Notes: generated by a model from the letters alone, not told the origin. DNA of 32,510 nt from Trichocoleus sp. FACHB-40 (GCF_014695915.1 NZ_JACJPF010000047.1:1-32510); one strand, 5' to 3'. Positions 7,881 through 15,417 are shown, numbered from the stretch's first letter. Numbers and translations are program-made.

Positions 7881-8840
7881 CTACCCACGAGTCAGATTCA
7901 GCAGTTCTTTGGGAGATGCCAGCAAGTCAACTGCTACGAAGAAAATTTTGCCTTGGGGATCTAGTAAGAAGCGCCACGCAATGTTCATCCCAACGCTAGC
8001 ACCGAACCAAGGTGTTTCTACTGTGCCTGTGACTTTATGCTGCGTATAGCCATCTTCTATGCGCTCAGATACGCCTTTCTGTGGCAGCATTCTGAGTCCC
8101 TGGCATTCTTCACGCATATATGCAGAAATTGCCTCATGACCGACAATCGGCTTCTGGAATGGCGGTTGCAATGCTCCGTTTTCAGCAAATAAACCCACAG
8201 CAGCCTGAAAGTCAAATGCGTTCATGTTCTGAATATAATTCAGCACCGTAGGCTCAGTGATGCCCTCAATTTTGACCTTAGCACGAGAAGCTAGCTCGGT
8301 TGGTGTCATCAGGGGATCTTCGGGCTTTGCGTAATCGTTAAGAGCAGGATCAAATCCCATGTTGACAACGGTATTACGCAAAACTGTGATTTGCTGACCC
8401 GGATCGAGTTTCTTAATGGTTTCTAGCACTGCTGCGGCTTCAGGAGTCATTTGATAGCCAGGGGGGATGGGAGCGACAATACCCTGTGCCATCAACTCTC
8501 CTAATTCATACCAAAAACCTAGTTTGGTGTTGACGCTGAAAGAAGAATAGGAGCGGCTGATAGGAGTGTCAGCACGGTTAGCAAGATCGTTCATGACTTG
8601 CGTTTGGGCAGCAGCAGGCATCTGCTTAATTTGGGCTAGTAAACCTTCCGCTAATATCATGCGGGCGGCTCCTGTAGCGGCGCGAGTAATTGAAACACCC
8701 ATTTCGGTGTAGGCAAACCAAAGTAATGCCAGTTGATCGTCAACGCTGAGCTTATCGAAGGCTTGCGTGGTAGCTGGAACAGCATTAGCTACCTGGGTGG
8801 TAGGGAAAATGCCTTGAGCTGTCTCGATCGTATACGTCAT
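7881..8840 (-). CDS. ocp: Orange carotenoid protein
   Basis: This is a photoactive protein that binds a keto-carotenoid and, once activated by blue-green light, docks to the phycobilisome and quenches excitation energy. At 319 aa it is full length: an all-helical N-terminal domain (about 1-165), a linker (about 166-192) and an NTF2-like C-terminal domain. Key residues by alignment from memory to Synechocystis OCP1 are Trp41, Tyr44, Trp110, Arg155 (ITVLRN), Tyr202 (its Tyr201) in LNYIQN, and the Trp of MNIAWRFLL. Position 101 is Phe (SSFS) where Synechocystis OCP1 has Trp. No fluorescence recovery protein or carotenoid ketolase gene is adjacent. The promoter and leader structure are listed separately. 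The identity is secure; the subgroup (OCP1, OCP2, OCPX) is not. Confidence 0.98.
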   Translation of the reverse strand: MTYTIETAQGIFPTTQVANAVPATTQAFDKLSVDDQLALLWFAYTEMGVSITRAATGAARMILAEGLLAQIKQMPAAAQTQVMNDLANRADTPISRSYSSFSVNTKLGFWYELGELMAQGIVAPIPPGYQMTPEAAAVLETIKKLDPGQQITVLRNTVVNMGFDPALNDYAKPEDPLMTPTELASRAKVKIEGITEPTVLNYIQNMNAFDFQAAVGLFAENGALQPPFQKPIVGHEAISAYMREECQGLRMLPQKGVSERIEDGYTQHKVTGTVETPWFGASVGMNIAWRFLLDPQGKIFFVAVDLLASPKELLNLTRG

Positions 8841-8852
8841 GGATGTATTTTT

Positions 8853-8898
8853 AGATTCGCCAAAAGTGTCAAACCAGAAGCCTCTGGTTTACGAATCT
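8853..8898 (-). promoter_or_regulatory. Nested stem-loop in the ocp leader
   Basis: An outer stem (AGATTCG with CGAATCT, 8892-8898 and 8853-8859) encloses an inner perfect 8-bp hairpin (AAACCAGA and TCTGGTTT with a 4-nt loop, 8871-8890). It ends 12 nt before the ocp ATG, so it could affect translation initiation or mRNA stability. The structure is seen; the function is inferred. Confidence 0.45.
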
Positions 8899-8913
8899 TT
8901 CTCTCCTGTAATA

Positions 8914-8942
8914 AATATATAACAAAACTTTACATTTTTCAA
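8914..8942 (-). promoter_or_regulatory. Candidate sigma-70-type promoter of ocp
   Basis: On the minus strand TTGAAA (8942-8937) and TATATT (8919-8914) are separated by exactly 17 nt. Transcription would begin near 8907 and give a leader of about 67 nt containing AGGAGAG and the nested stem. Confidence 0.45.
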
Positions 8943-9082
8943 TAAAAGTTTACAAAAGGGGAGACTGCGATCGCGCCATCAAGAAGTTGCACCAATCGGC
9001 TTTCTTCAGGCGTGGCGTGAGGTTCATTACTGGATGTGATTGTCTCAGCACTAGAATTGGACGGCTGAAAAACTTGATTCAC
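8939..9082 (-). CDS. Possible 47-aa ORF overlapping the grpB-like stop
   Basis: A GTG start overlaps the TGA of the grpB-like gene (GTGA), and the frame runs 47 codons to a TGA at 8939. The product is Ser/Thr/Glu-rich at first (SSAETITSSNEP), then EESRLVQLLDGAIAVSPFV. The overlap is the classic layout for coupled translation. I do not recognise the product, it overlaps the ocp promoter region, and it may be chance or a gene remnant. Confidence 0.25.
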   Translation of the reverse strand: MNQVFQPSNSSAETITSSNEPHATPEESRLVQLLDGAIAVSPFVNFY

Positions 9083-9615
9083 CCGCTTGCTTCACACTGC
9101 TTGCTCCAAGCCCTAGCATCCGAGAGCATCTGCTCAATCAAAGGTGCCTTTGCCTGGACGTAGCCCTCTCGATCTAGCCGGAATTGAACAGCCAGCTTGC
9201 GTTTCAAAGCTTCGTATTGCTTCGCCTTGTCTGGGTGGTGCTGGAGAAAATCGCGGAATAGAAGTTGGTTTTCCCAAACTTCATTTCCCAGCTTCACTAG
9301 ATGAAGGTGGTGAGTGCGGGGCATTCCTTTACGAAAGAAGTGCCGCCCTGGAATACCCGCCTCACCTTGGTAGACATAGCCGAGTGTTTCCAAAGCTTTG
9401 ATGTAGGTGGGGCTTGGTGGTAACTTCTCCACGCCTACAAGAATATCGATAATCGGTTTAGCCGCCAATCCTGGTACTGAGGTACTGCCAATGTGTTGAA
9501 TATCCAAGACAGCATCACCGAGGGCGTTGAGAATCTGGGACTTTTCCTGCTCAAATTGGATAGACCAATTAGCATCGTAATCCACTACTTGGATAGAATC
9601 TTCCATAGTTTTCAA
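9079..9615 (-). CDS. GrpB family protein (nucleotidyltransferase-like fold)
   Basis: The 178-aa protein matches the GrpB/UPF0157 family, which has a nucleotidyltransferase-like fold; members have often been annotated as dephospho-CoA kinase-related, but a general function is not settled. The diagnostic motif HIGSTSVPGLAAKPIIDI lies at 41-58, with VEVVDYD-like VVDYDANW at the N-terminus, followed by RHFFRKGMPRTHHLHLV and FRDFLQHHPDKAKQYEALK. It lies 32 bp downstream of the FAD oxidoreductase on the same strand and is probably cotranscribed with it. ATG start; no membrane segment or signal peptide. Confidence 0.9.
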   Translation of the reverse strand: MKTMEDSIQVVDYDANWSIQFEQEKSQILNALGDAVLDIQHIGSTSVPGLAAKPIIDILVGVEKLPPSPTYIKALETLGYVYQGEAGIPGRHFFRKGMPRTHHLHLVKLGNEVWENQLLFRDFLQHHPDKAKQYEALKRKLAVQFRLDREGYVQAKAPLIEQMLSDARAWSKQCEASG

Positions 9616-9647
9616 TTAACTCCTTACCCATCACTAAAGGATTGTTG

Positions 9648-10703
9648 CTAGAGAGCATCCAAGAAACTTTCCCCTGGAAGACTTCGCATCTCCATCTGTT
9701 GATTTATCCTGACAGCAGCAGCCGCCCCAGAATTCATTGCCCCTTCCACCAAGTTTCCGCCGCACCAATCGCCACAACAAACTAAGGGCAACGGTGTCTC
9801 AGCATCAAGGCAATCAAGATTCAAAGGATTACTGGGGAAAGCATAGCGCCAGCGGTGAATTTGCAACCATTCAGGGGAATCCAGCCCAGGAATTAGCAAC
9901 TGTGCAGCACGGGATAACATCTGCTGTGCAGCTGAACTTAAATCTTGGGCATCTAAATAACGTTGGGCAAACTCAGCACTGCTTTGCAGAACAAAAATCG
10001 GCATTTCTGAATTTTGGCGTTTGCTGCTGTCTAAACCAATCCAGGCTAAATCAGAGTCATTTGAAATGTTACAAGCTTTCCAAGTTGGTAGAGGAAATTC
10101 CTTGGAATAACCAGCCATCACGCTAAGGCTGGGGTAAAACTCCACAGAGCGCAAAATCTCCAGAAATGCTGATGATATAGTTTGGGTTAAAGATTCCAAT
10201 AACATCAAAGCTTGAGGCGCTGGAATTGCTACAACCACAGCTTTTGCTGTTAATTCTTCGGCTGTGTCCTCAAAAGTAAGATTCCAAGTTTTTTCCCCTG
10301 TGAGACTAAGCGCCTGCACTCGTTGACTCAATCGCATCTCTAGATTAGCAGCTAAAAACTTAGCGAGCGCAGTCATTCCAGCAGGTGCCACATAACGAGG
10401 ATATCGCTTTGCTTCTACTAGCTGAGACGGCGATGCAGTATCTAATTCGTAAACAGTATCCGTCCAAACTTGAAGAATATTGCGATCGCATAAAACCCTG
10501 ACAAACTTCTGCAACAACTCACCTTGTGGTTTTAAATAGCACGTCCCATGATCCGCACAAGTACCCTGCAATCGGCGCGTCGCTACCCGTCCCCCAACAC
10601 CACGAGATTTGTCAACCACAACTACTTTATATCCAGCTTGGTGCAACTGGTTCGCACAGGTAAGTCCCGCCATTCCAGCACCAATTACAGCTACATCAAA
10701 CAT
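9648..10703 (-). CDS. FAD-dependent oxidoreductase, amine-oxidase/renalase-like
   Basis: This 351-aa flavoprotein has the dinucleotide-binding fold at its very N-terminus: VIGAGMAGLTCANQL with GxGxxG at 8-13, then VVVVDKSRGVGGRVATRR, the GG-x-A/S motif of the amine oxidase superfamily. The C-terminal FAD site is VCCGDWCGGNLVEGAMNSG. Homologues are annotated as NAD(P)/FAD-dependent oxidoreductases similar to renalase, and their substrates are mostly unknown. It is the first gene of a leftward pair with the grpB-like gene and starts only 29 bp from the divergent YaaW-like gene, so the two promoters must overlap or lie within the neighbours. Confidence 0.85.
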   Translation of the reverse strand: MFDVAVIGAGMAGLTCANQLHQAGYKVVVVDKSRGVGGRVATRRLQGTCADHGTCYLKPQGELLQKFVRVLCDRNILQVWTDTVYELDTASPSQLVEAKRYPRYVAPAGMTALAKFLAANLEMRLSQRVQALSLTGEKTWNLTFEDTAEELTAKAVVVAIPAPQALMLLESLTQTISSAFLEILRSVEFYPSLSVMAGYSKEFPLPTWKACNISNDSDLAWIGLDSSKRQNSEMPIFVLQSSAEFAQRYLDAQDLSSAAQQMLSRAAQLLIPGLDSPEWLQIHRWRYAFPSNPLNLDCLDAETPLPLVCCGDWCGGNLVEGAMNSGAAAAVRINQQMEMRSLPGESFLDAL

Positions 10704-10732
10704 AGCTTGTCACCCACAGCCTTAAGGTATAT

Positions 10733-11626
10733 ATGAGTAGAATAAGGGACAGCACCGCATCTGGGGTCTGGGAGGATTGCAAGTTGGACGAGCTGAGAGC
10801 CGCGCTGGAGTTAGCTACAGAAGAAGAATTAGAGCATTTGACGGACATCTTGTTCCGTCGTAAATTTAATCCCTTAGATTATGTTCAGACACCTGAACCA
10901 ATAGACATCCAAAGTCAAGATCGCGAAAGTTGGTTGGATGCTATTGAAGATAGATTTCGCTTTTTAGCAGCAGATGGAGTGACGGTATTGCGGGGACGCA
11001 CTGGCGAAGTGACGTATCGCCAAGCTTTGATTCAGGTTTGTCGTTACCTGAAAATCCCCTACTCCGCAGAACTTTCGACTACAGATTTAGAGGCAGAAGT
11101 GTTTCTCAACCTGATGGGACGGGTGTGGAAACAACTGCCACGACAAGAACAAAAAGCAATGACTGTAAAAATCCAGGGAAGTCTGGCAAATTCTGAACTT
11201 TCTGACCCTTTGCCAGTAAGTTTGCAGCACGATCCTGTAGGTTTACTGGTCAAAGGCGGTAGCGCTTTGGCTGTCAGTTCCATTGTGCAGCCGATATTGC
11301 TGCAACAAGTCGCCCGTCAGTTTGCGATTCAGTTTGCCAGCTATCAAGTTGCCAAAGAAACAGTTATTCAAGGCGGTGCGGTGGCGGCGGTACAGTTTCA
11401 GAATTATATGGCGCTGCAAACAGCTAAGCGAGGTATGGCGATGAGTGCTGCCCGCTATGGTGCCATGCGGAGTGTATTTGCCTTGGTGGGGCCTGTGATG
11501 TGGGGATGGTTTTTTGCCGATTTAGGCTGGAGAGCGATCGCTACTAACTATGGTCGCATTATCCCGATCATCTTTGCCCTAGCACAAATTCGCCTCACTC
11601 GCTCAGAGTGCTGGGAAATGGCTTAA
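10733..11626 (+). CDS. YaaW family protein (UPF0174-like)
   Basis: The protein of 297 aa resembles the YaaW family, whose function is unknown. The N-terminal half is charged and helical (LDELRAALELATEEELEHLTDILF, broken here for length: the segment spans about residues 18-41), with a second conserved block YRQALIQVCRYLKIPY. The C-terminal part has Gly/Ala-rich helices that may insert in membranes (about 215-245 and 240-275, AMRSVFALVGPVMWGWFF). ATG start with no strong Shine-Dalgarno. It is divergent from the FAD oxidoreductase. The family assignment is from remembered similarity of the layout and motifs, so it is moderately sure. Confidence 0.7.
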   Translation: MSRIRDSTASGVWEDCKLDELRAALELATEEELEHLTDILFRRKFNPLDYVQTPEPIDIQSQDRESWLDAIEDRFRFLAADGVTVLRGRTGEVTYRQALIQVCRYLKIPYSAELSTTDLEAEVFLNLMGRVWKQLPRQEQKAMTVKIQGSLANSELSDPLPVSLQHDPVGLLVKGGSALAVSSIVQPILLQQVARQFAIQFASYQVAKETVIQGGAVAAVQFQNYMALQTAKRGMAMSAARYGAMRSVFALVGPVMWGWFFADLGWRAIATNYGRIIPIIFALAQIRLTRSECWEMA

Positions 11627-11715
11627 AAAGATACTCGTGCGATCGCCCTACCATCCTTAAGAAATCCGGGTGGTTTCATACAACCCTTAGAAAATATCGA
11701 AATTTGCGACCTTTT

Positions 11716-11739
11716 GTAGGGGCATTGCCATGCCCCTAC
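11716..11739. repeat. Hairpin repeat GTAGGGGCAT/ATGCCCCTAC
   Basis: Perfect 10-bp arms surround a TGCC loop. This is a familiar kind of interspersed hairpin in cyanobacterial intergenic DNA. It lies about 90 bp beyond the YaaW-like gene and could also terminate it. Confidence 0.6.
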
Positions 11740-11839
11740 CGCCAACCAAAATCAACGTTAAAACATTTTCTTTTAGTAAATGAAACCACTTTGCCAACCT
11801 CCTTAAAAAAGGGGGTAGTAAAAGAAAAAGCAAAAAGAA

Positions 11840-13318
11840 ATGAGGAAAATTCTTTTGCCTTCTTCCCAACATGCTGACCCCAGCTTGCAGGCATCTTGGA
11901 ACTATGCCCAGCTGGGGTTACTAATTTTTCCCTTCATTCCGATTCTGGGTGCCTTGGGAATATTCTTAGCATTGGTAGGCACCTGGAAGCAAAAGTATCG
12001 CACAATTATCCGCCGCCCCCTTAACTGGGGATTTGCTCTTTTGAGCGTCATCTTAATTATTTCAGCTGCTTTTGCCTTTAATCGCGCTGAAGCTTTTCTG
12101 GGATTAGCTAATTTATTCCCCTTTTTCCTCTTGTTTGCTGCTTACAGTCAACTGATCCAAACACCGAATCAGTTGCGGCGACTAGCTTGGATTCTGGTTA
12201 TTCCTTCAGTACCAGTAGTTATTCTAGGCTTCGGGCAGATATTTTTGGGTTGGGCAACTCCAGCGCAGTTGCAAGGTATCGTGGGTTGGGCGCTTGAACC
12301 CAAAGGCAATCCCCCCGGACGGATGGCTTCGGTGTTTATGTATGCCAATATCCTTGCGGCGTATTTGCAAATTGTTTTCATTCTGTCGCTGGGACTGTGG
12401 ATTGAAGAAACCAAAAGGCAAAAGCACCTCACCCCCAGCCCCTCTCCTCAAGCCCAGAGGGGAGCGGGAGCCGAAGTAAGTTCCGTTAGGCCGCCTCACC
12501 TATCCTTTAGCTTTCTTAGGAATTGGGGGAGACAGAGCCTGCAAAACGTGCATTCCCAGTCAGAGACTCTTAACGAGGGTAAAAAAAGGGATTCTTATTG
12601 GCTGCGCTGGGTGTTTTTGAGTGTGGCGGTAATTGGGAATGCGATCGCTCTCATCTTAACCAACTCTCGCAACGCTTGGGCAATTGTCATCGTCAGCTGT
12701 CTCGCCTTTGCTCTCTATCAGGGTTGGCGTTGGCTAATTGCCCTAGTCGCAGGTGTGGCTACTACCGTCCTCTGGGCAGCTTTTGGCCCTTCACCTGTGC
12801 GAGAATGGCTGCGAATCATTGTCCCAACTTACTTTTGGGAGCGACTCACCGACCAGCGCTATCCAGACCGACCAATAGCGTTGTTACGAACAACCCAATG
12901 GAAGTTTGCTTGGTCGATGACGCAGCAACGTCCCTGGACTGGTTGGGGGTTACGAAATTTTACGCCTCTCTATGAGGCAAAAATGCAAATTTGGCTGGGA
13001 CATCCCCACAGTTTGCTATTAATGCTAACTGCTGAAACTGGCATCCCAGCAACAATTTTATTTTTTGGATTAGTCGGTTGGGTAATGTCTCAAGGTATCC
13101 TGTTATTAGCAAAGATGCACTTCACCGCTTCCCCACAAAATCAATTAATTATTTTTAGTTATTTAGTTGCTTTTGGTTGCTGCACTTTATTTAACACTGT
13201 AGATGTAACCCTCTTTGATTTACGAGTAAATACTTTGGGCTGGTTGCTGTTAGCAGCCATTTCCGGAGTCGTTTATAAAAAGAGCCAGAAGAGAGCAACA
13301 AAATTTAATCATAAATAA
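11840..13318 (+). CDS. O-antigen ligase/polymerase family membrane protein
   Basis: This 492-aa polytopic inner-membrane protein of the Wzy/WaaL type (PF04932-like) polymerises or ligates a surface polysaccharide. Around ten to twelve hydrophobic helices are visible. The core motif IALILTNSRNAW and the later large periplasmic loop containing WGLRNF and GHPHSLLLMLTAETG fit the family; IctB-like proteins are relatives. Residues about 196-251 (encoded near 12424-12594) form a hydrophilic insert, TPSPSPQAQRG to NEGKKRD, made of repeat-like DNA, between two membrane segments. The start ATG is not preceded by a good ribosome site, and the first 20 residues are polar, so a later start is possible. 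The substrate is unknown and there are no other polysaccharide genes adjacent. Confidence 0.82.
   Translation: MRKILLPSSQHADPSLQASWNYAQLGLLIFPFIPILGALGIFLALVGTWKQKYRTIIRRPLNWGFALLSVILIISAAFAFNRAEAFLGLANLFPFFLLFAAYSQLIQTPNQLRRLAWILVIPSVPVVILGFGQIFLGWATPAQLQGIVGWALEPKGNPPGRMASVFMYANILAAYLQIVFILSLGLWIEETKRQKHLTPSPSPQAQRGAGAEVSSVRPPHLSFSFLRNWGRQSLQNVHSQSETLNEGKKRDSYWLRWVFLSVAVIGNAIALILTNSRNAWAIVIVSCLAFALYQGWRWLIALVAGVATTVLWAAFGPSPVREWLRIIVPTYFWERLTDQRYPDRPIALLRTTQWKFAWSMTQQRPWTGWGLRNFTPLYEAKMQIWLGHPHSLLLMLTAETGIPATILFFGLVGWVMSQGILLLAKMHFTASPQNQLIIFSYLVAFGCCTLFNTVDVTLFDLRVNTLGWLLLAAISGVVYKKSQKRATKFNHK
12424..12594 (+). repeat. Repeat-derived in-frame insert in the O-antigen ligase gene
   Basis: The segment begins with CACCCCCAGCCCCTCTCC and a matching AGAGGGGAGCGGG, an intergenic-repeat hairpin. 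It later contains ATTCCCAGTCAGAGACT and AACGAGG, a decayed copy of the palindrome at 4330-4354. The block keeps the frame and adds about 56 polar residues in a loop. Confidence 0.65.
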
Positions 13319-13333
13319 TCATTTTTCCAATTA

Positions 13334-13361
13334 TTGAAATTACTAATATTTTGACTATATT
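13334..13361 (+). promoter_or_regulatory. Candidate promoter of the pentapeptide-HNH gene
   Basis: TTGAAA (13334-13339) and TATATT (13356-13361) are 16 nt apart in an AT-rich 73-bp gap. This predicts a leader of about 25 nt. Such matches are common in AT-rich DNA. Confidence 0.3.
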
Positions 13362-13391
13362 ATAAAATCGTAAACCACTAAAAATTATGCT

Positions 13392-14657
13392 ATGGTGGAA
13401 AATTCCAAAAGAAAGGCCCTTCTTGACAATTACGCTAATGGAACAAGAAATTTTAGAGGGATATATCTGAGGGGTGCAGACCTCTCCAAAACAGATCTAC
13501 GAAGTGTAGATTTCAGGGGTGCAGATTTACAGGAAGCAAATCTGAGCAAGACAAATTTGGAGGGAGCGATAATAAGCAACGCAAAGCTTCAGGGAGCAAA
13601 TCTCGAAGGAGTTAAAGTGCGTGGAGCTAACCTAAACGGGGCGAATCTTTCAGGCGCAAATCTCGAAGGGGTTAACTTGAATGGGGCTAACCTAAACGGG
13701 GCAAATCTTTCAGGTGCAAATCTTAAAGGAGCTAACTTGAATGGGACTAACCTAAATGGAGCAAATCTTTCAGGCGCAAATCTCAAAGGAGCTAACTTGC
13801 ATGAGGCTAACCTAGAAGCTGCTAATCTTTCAGGTGCAAATCTCAGGGGAGCTAACTTGAATGGGGCTAACCTAGAAGCTGCTAAGCTTTCAGGCGCAAA
13901 TCTTAGGGGAGCTAACTTGAATGGGGCTAAAGGTGCTAATCTTGACGGAGCAAATATAAGTAATCGTAACAAAAATCCATCGTCATTAAGTAGAAAATCA
14001 CCGAATGTAGATGAATCAATACGGTGTAATAAACTTAAGAAAGCCAGTTCAGATCCGGTTAAAGATAAGGATTTAGCTGCTAAATCACAGTTAAGAAATG
14101 AGGCTTTACCTGTTATTAAACAAATTGTAGAGGGAGGTGTTTCAACAGAAAATGAATCCAAAAACAAAATATTACAAAAAAATAACTATAACTATACCTC
14201 AGAAATTGAGAACATTACTACTGCACAAAATCAACTAAATACTGAAAAATACTTCACTCCACAAAGTATCGAAGATGCCAAAGAGCGAACCTTAACATCT
14301 ATTGTGAGACGGCGCGGGCAAGCTGAATTTCGTAAAAGTTTACTAAAAGCTTACAACTATCGCTGTGCAATTACTGGCTGTGATGCAGAGCAAGCTTTGG
14401 AAGCTGCCCACATCAAGCCATACAATGGCACTCAAACAAATGATCCCTCAAATGGGTTGATACTTCGGGCAGATTTACATACACTCTTTGACCTTAAATT
14501 AATTGCCATTGACCCAGAGACCAGCAGGGTATACCTTGAACCTAGTTTACGCAATACATACTACGCAGAACTTCACGAAAAATTGCTGCAACTGCCCAAG
14601 AATATTAATAAAAATGCACTGCAATGGCGATGCCAACAATGCGGGTGGTACAGATGA
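13392..14657 (+). CDS. Pentapeptide-repeat protein fused to an HNH nuclease domain
   Basis: The N-terminal half (about 20-195) is a run of roughly 34 A(N/D)LxG-type pentapeptides, predicted to form a right-handed quadrilateral beta-helix. A polar linker of about 110 residues follows (SRKSPNVDE onward). The C-terminal domain (about 300-421) is an HNH nuclease of the HNH_2 type: YRCAITGCDAEQALEAAHIK with the first catalytic His at about 340, SNGLIL with the Asn, and RADLHTLFD with the last His. A terminal CQQC may bind zinc. Beta-helix pentapeptide proteins can mimic DNA and bind gyrase, and HNH_2 domains occur in restriction-like proteins; a defence or DNA-directed role is inference. I saw no HIP1 site in the gene, and the second half is AT-rich. 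ATG start; it is monocistronic. Confidence 0.9.
   Translation: MVENSKRKALLDNYANGTRNFRGIYLRGADLSKTDLRSVDFRGADLQEANLSKTNLEGAIISNAKLQGANLEGVKVRGANLNGANLSGANLEGVNLNGANLNGANLSGANLKGANLNGTNLNGANLSGANLKGANLHEANLEAANLSGANLRGANLNGANLEAAKLSGANLRGANLNGAKGANLDGANISNRNKNPSSLSRKSPNVDESIRCNKLKKASSDPVKDKDLAAKSQLRNEALPVIKQIVEGGVSTENESKNKILQKNNYNYTSEIENITTAQNQLNTEKYFTPQSIEDAKERTLTSIVRRRGQAEFRKSLLKAYNYRCAITGCDAEQALEAAHIKPYNGTQTNDPSNGLILRADLHTLFDLKLIAIDPETSRVYLEPSLRNTYYAELHEKLLQLPKNINKNALQWRCQQCGWYR
13626..13925 (+). repeat. Five tandem 60-bp units in the pentapeptide-HNH gene
   Basis: Units start at 13626, 13686, 13746, 13806 and 13866, each with GCTAACCT (ACTAACCT in the third) and ending CTAACTTGNATGNG or close. 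Each unit encodes 20 residues, four pentapeptides, which is exactly one coil of the beta-helix. Units differ mostly by a few bases, which points to recent duplication. An extra 15 bp-like fragment (GGTGCTAATCTTGACGG) follows. Confidence 0.9.
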
Positions 14658-14790
14658 TTTTGTAGAAAGTTGTAAGGAATGCGATCACATCCCCACTCCC
14701 CTAACTCTTTACTTCATGCTGAGGGCAGTCGAGGCCCAGGTGTCTTAGAATAATTGAAAACCATTCGTAACCAGGCAGAGTGGAGCTGCG

Positions 14791-15417
14791 GTGACTCATA
14801 ACAGGGCAACTGCGAACAATGAAACTCGAAGGATGCCATATCAAACAAACTTGGCAACCAGTCATTACGTCCTGCTGGGGCTGCATCCTTCAGCATCAGC
14901 AATCGAAATTCGCCGGGCTTATCGGGAACTCAGCAAGCGCTACCATCCCGATACAACAGACTTGCCAGCAAAAACGGCGACAGCTAAGTTCCAGCAGATC
15001 AACGAAGCCTACGCCACCCTCAGCCACCCAGAACGGCGACTGGCTTACGACATGAGAATTGGCTATTCCCGCATCAGCGTGATTCAGGCTCCGGGAAACT
15101 TAAACCGTCCAGTGTCACAGCCCAAACCAACTTATTCCTCATCAGCGTATCTCGATCCCACTGACCGCCCCCTATCTGCCGGGGAAATTTTTGCTTTGTT
15201 CATCTTGGGTGTAACATTCTTGGGATGCCTGCTGTTAGCGATCGCTATTGGTTTAACACGAGGAGACACGGCTTTCCAAGTTTCCGGGCAGAAAATTCCA
15301 CCGCAAGTGTTGCAGCAGATAACCATTAATCAACAGCCTATACCTGGATATATGGCATCCCTTCTGGTGACTCCACAAATCCCAAATTCCAAATCCCAAA
15401 TCCAAGTATCCATATGA
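14791..15417 (+). CDS. Membrane-anchored J-domain protein
   Basis: An N-terminal J-domain (about 25-90: YVLLGLHPSASAIEIRRAY, then YHPD with HPD at 52-54 and FQQINEAYATLSHPERRLAYD) should stimulate a DnaK-type chaperone. There is no Gly/Phe region or zinc finger, so it is a type III J-protein. One membrane helix lies at about 132-154 (FALFILGVTFLGCLLLAIAIG), which would tether it to a membrane. I kept the GTG at 14791 because GGAG lies 6 nt upstream; the ATG at 14833 (MPYQTN) is an alternative. The last residues (QIPNSKSQIQ) are encoded by heptamer repeats, so the natural C-terminus may have been replaced. The stop overlaps the next start (ATGA), showing coupled translation. Confidence 0.88.
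   Translation: MTHNRATANNETRRMPYQTNLATSHYVLLGLHPSASAIEIRRAYRELSKRYHPDTTDLPAKTATAKFQQINEAYATLSHPERRLAYDMRIGYSRISVIQAPGNLNRPVSQPKPTYSSSAYLDPTDRPLSAGEIFALFILGVTFLGCLLLAIAIGLTRGDTAFQVSGQKIPPQVLQQITINQQPIPGYMASLLVTPQIPNSKSQIQVSI
15377..15404 (+). repeat. Four heptamers (AAATCCC type) at the J-protein C-terminus
   Basis: AAATCCC, AAATTCC, AAATCCC and AAATCCA stand in tandem, an STRR-like short tandem repeat. It forms the last codons of the J-protein and directly precedes the start of the DUF3143 gene. Confidence 0.75.

Noticed and set aside
7750-8049. Plus-strand 99-codon frame over the HIP1 palindrome and the end of ocp
   Set aside because: It is mostly antisense to the conserved OCP C-terminus.
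9737-10126. Plus-strand frame of 129 codons opposite the FAD oxidoreductase
   Set aside because: It is antisense to conserved FAD-binding sequence and shows no recognisable protein features.
13626-13925. Possible CRISPR-like repeat array
   Set aside because: Units are contiguous 60-bp tandem copies without unique spacers and translate to pentapeptides.
13589-14167. Long minus-strand open frame of 192 codons opposite the pentapeptide gene
   Set aside because: It is the antisense of the pentapeptide repeats (regular LAPF/LRFAPE pattern), made open by the repeat periodicity. The plus-strand gene has a clear domain structure.
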